Assembly: GCF_900112365.1 (NCBI RefSeq)
Contig: NZ_FOLQ01000007.1
Span: 62,001-126,000 of the forward strand
DNA length: 64,000 nt
Direction of reading: 5' to 3'
Source: Spirosoma endophyticum
GTDB taxonomy: Bacteria > Bacteroidota > Bacteroidia > Cytophagales > Spirosomataceae
The translations under genes and the position numbers were made by a program. The notes below the pieces were generated by a model. It did not search any database. It saw only the letters and a list, made by a program, of their open reading frames with translations, and was not told the DNA's origin. This document shows, in pieces, positions 62,050 to 64,000 of this stretch (within the stretch, counting starts at the first letter, position 1; each line of letters opens with the position of its first letter).

Positions 62050-63999
62050 CGCCAGTGCATCAAACAAAATCTCAGCGGGGTGCTGGGCTTTGCGGCCCGT
62101 TCCGTCTTTGATCTGATGGCGGCAACTGGTGCCAGCCGCTGAGATGATCGCGTCTTCGGCCTTGCGGACGGCGGGAAATAAAACCAACTCACCGATTTGC
62201 ATGGACAGATCGTAATGTTCCGTTTCGTAGCCAAATGAACCAGCCATGCCGCAACAGCCGGATGGAATCAACTGAACGCTGTAATTGACGGGCAGCGACA
62301 GGATTTTTTTAACTGGCACCATCGATGACAACGCTTTTTGGTGGCAATGTCCGTGCACTTTCACCTCTCTGGCTGCGGTTGTAAACTGGTTCTTGTTCAC
62401 TCGTCCGGCTTCTACTTCAAGCGCGAGCCATTCCTCAAACAGAAAAACGTTTTTGGCGATACGTAGCGCATCCGCTTTTAGCTCAGCCGGAACAAGATCA
62501 GGGTATTCATCGCGGAAGGTCAAAATGGCGGATGGTTCCAGACCGATCAGGGGCGTTGCGTCAGTGATGAGATCTTTAAACAGCGTTACGTTCCGGATAG
62601 CAATTTCCTTTGCATCCTCCACCAACCCTTTCGACAGGTACGTTCGACCGCTCTCGGCGTGTTCAGGTAAGCTGACCGAGTAACCCAGCCGCTCCAGTAA
62701 CTGAATGGCTTTCTGCCCGACTTCTACATCGTTGTAATTGGTGAATTCATCACAGAAAAGGTTTACAGTTTTCGGTTTTCGGTTTTCCGGATGGTTAACC
62801 GAAAACTGTGAACGGTAAACCGAAAACCATTTCCTCAATGTCGTGCTCGCCAGTTCCGGCATTGTGCGGTCGGGATGGAAACCTACGGCACTGTTCGCCA
62901 GACGACGCAGTGCAGGCGTTTCGTAGATAGCGTTGTAAGCCCAGGGCGCTATGCTCGCCAGCGACATAAGTTTGGTAAAATTTCCTACTAGTCGCGCCCG
63001 TAGCGGAATGCCTGATTCACGGTACTGTTGTTGAGTAAATTCAGCTTTCATGCGCGTCATATCCACGCTCGACGGACATTCGGCTTTGCAGGCTTTGCAG
63101 GACAAACACAAATCCAGTACGTCCTTTACGGCCGCAAAATCGTGTTCAGTAGGTTTGGCCTGATTACTGTAAAAATGCCGTAGAATATTGGCCCGCGCCC
63201 GCGTTGTGTCATGTTCGCGACGGGTAGCCATGTAACTGGGACACATCGTTCCGCCCGAAATTTCGGTTTTACGGCAGTCACCAGAGCCGGAACATTTTTC
63301 GGCCAGTTCCAGCAGACCGCCATCTTTCGTAAAATCAAAGACCGTTTTGGGTTGCGGAATCACAACGTCGGCTTCCGAACGTAGTGACTCGTTCATGGCC
63401 GGTGTGTTAACAACCTTGCCGGGATTGAACGTATTATGTGGGTCCCAAAGCGCTTTGACCTCTTTGCACAACTGATAGTTTTCGGGGCCCAGCATAAACG
63501 CGATGCACTCACCCCGAAGCCGGCCATCACCGTGTTCGCCTGAAAGTGAGCCGCCGTATTTTTTGACCAGTTGGGCGGTATTCATCAGCAACGCCCGAAA
63601 CTTGGTACGTCCTTCCGATGATTTGAGGTTGATAAGCGGTAATACGTGGATTTCGCCCGCTCCGGCATGGGCCGAATATTCCATTTTCAGGCCGTGTTGC
63701 TCCCAGGCCATTCTATCCAGTTCATCAATGTAGTCGGGCAGGTCATGTACGTCGACGGCTGTGTCTTCAATGACGTTCGCGGGTTTTTCGTCGCCGGGAA
63801 TGTTGTACATGATACTCAACCCGGCTTTCCGCAACGCCCAGGGCTTTTTTGTATCGTCGTCGAACAGAATCGGATAGGCATACCCCAGGCCCTTCTCCTG
63901 CAATGCATCCACGAATGCGTTGGCCCTCTGCGCTACGTTCTCTTTTGTATCTGCGAAAAACTCGACCATGAGGATAGCTTTGGGATCGCCTTCCACAAA
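62047..63999 (-). CDS. FAD-linked oxidase / Fe-S oxidoreductase (N-terminus cut by window edge)
   Basis: At least 650 residues of a long D-lactate-dehydrogenase-like protein, with its N-terminal FAD-binding part beyond base 64000. The visible N-terminal part is the FAD-oxidase C-terminal domain with SGEHGDGRLRGE. Next come two 4Fe-4S centres, CSGSGDCRKTEISGGTMCP and CLSCKACKAECP, then CCG domains with GHCHQKAL and IPSGCCGMAGSFGYE. An in-frame GTG at 63996 is not the start, since the frame is open to the edge. A palindrome-encoded insert of about 20 residues interrupts the part near RKWFS...TVNLFCDEF. It probably oxidises a 2-hydroxyacid and passes electrons to quinones. Confidence 0.93.
   Translation of the reverse strand, partial: FVEGDPKAILMVEFFADTKENVAQRANAFVDALQEKGLGYAYPILFDDDTKKPWALRKAGLSIMYNIPGDEKPANVIEDTAVDVHDLPDYIDELDRMAWEQHGLKMEYSAHAGAGEIHVLPLINLKSSEGRTKFRALLMNTAQLVKKYGGSLSGEHGDGRLRGECIAFMLGPENYQLCKEVKALWDPHNTFNPGKVVNTPAMNESLRSEADVVIPQPKTVFDFTKDGGLLELAEKCSGSGDCRKTEISGGTMCPSYMATRREHDTTRARANILRHFYSNQAKPTEHDFAAVKDVLDLCLSCKACKAECPSSVDMTRMKAEFTQQQYRESGIPLRARLVGNFTKLMSLASIAPWAYNAIYETPALRRLANSAVGFHPDRTMPELASTTLRKWFSVYRSQFSVNHPENRKPKTVNLFCDEFTNYNDVEVGQKAIQLLERLGYSVSLPEHAESGRTYLSKGLVEDAKEIAIRNVTLFKDLITDATPLIGLEPSAILTFRDEYPDLVPAELKADALRIAKNVFLFEEWLALEVEAGRVNKNQFTTAAREVKVHGHCHQKALSSMVPVKKILSLPVNYSVQLIPSGCCGMAGSFGYETEHYDLSMQIGELVLFPAVRKAEDAIISAAGTSCRHQIKDGTGRKAQHPAEILFDALA
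62760..62828. repeat. palindrome inserted in frame inside the oxidoreductase gene
   Basis: GTTTACAGTTTTCGGTT (62761-62777) pairs with AACCGAAAACTGTGAAC (62797-62813) with one mismatch, with extra CCGAAAAC units beyond. It is translated as part of the oxidoreductase, between conserved WFS and TVNLFCDEF segments. Confidence 0.75.
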
Positions 64000-64000
64000 C

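Noticed and set aside
1-64000. CRISPR array, tRNA or rRNA genes, transposase or phage genes
   Set aside because: I looked for spaced direct repeats, cloverleaf-like segments and mobile-element domains and found none; the repeats present are palindromes without regular spacers.

Overview
The window looks like chromosomal DNA of a Bacteroidota bacterium of the order Cytophagales, probably close to Spirosoma. This is inferred from a SusC/SusD pair, a TamL lipoprotein next to TamB, a DUF4290 protein, promoter boxes of the form TAnnTTTG, little sign of Shine-Dalgarno sequences, and a large share of lipoproteins. Base composition is balanced and the gene order reads as core genome. I see no tRNA, rRNA, CRISPR array, transposase or prophage gene.

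Layout. 1-6.0 kb: a TPR protein cut by the window edge, then susD and susC. 6.0-6.8 kb: a gene-free stretch with a degenerate cobalamin-riboswitch-like sequence. 6.8-10.9 kb: a ybbP/ybbA-type ABC exporter divergent from a tesA-type lipoprotein esterase. 11-18.5 kb: tamL-tamB for outer membrane biogenesis. 18.8-27.2 kb: terC, an isolated nuoN, a heptose-phosphate kinase, a small lipoprotein, hemE, a glycosyltransferase and an msbA-like exporter. 27.2-29.7 kb: a three-gene leftward cluster of a rhodopsin-fold protein without the retinal lysine, a class D beta-lactamase and an exported SAM-hydrolase-family protein. 29.8-38.4 kb: a DUF305-like lipoprotein, murA, a DUF4290 protein, a MATE pump, an orphan lasso-type B2 peptidase, the tail-specific protease and an FKBP isomerase. 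38.7-41.3 kb: atpA-atpG. 41.7-50.9 kb: a DUF4136 lipoprotein, ferritin, an M23 lipoprotein, a TMEM175-like channel, an APC permease, a GH20 hexosaminidase and thrB. 51-56.2 kb: a dihydrofolate-reductase remnant, a PHSGT-repeat lipoprotein, an Ala-rich coiled coil, an SDR, a metallo-hydrolase and an FG-GAP protein. 56.3-59.4 kb: seven tandem genes for one small helical protein family that I do not recognise. 59.5-64 kb: arfB, a DUF1080 protein, an acidic disordered protein and a truncated FAD/Fe-S oxidoreductase.

Four things stand out. The first is the array of seven paralogues sharing a G-[IL]-x-L-I-D-x-W-L signature. The second is the lysine-less, KR2-like rhodopsin homologue in a compact cluster with a beta-lactamase. 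The third is the orphan lasso-type protease. The fourth is the density of long, often perfect palindromes between genes. They fall into several sequence families, and two of them are translated in frame inside enzymes. The hexamer CTACGT/ACGTAG also recurs far more often than expected across coding and non-coding DNA.
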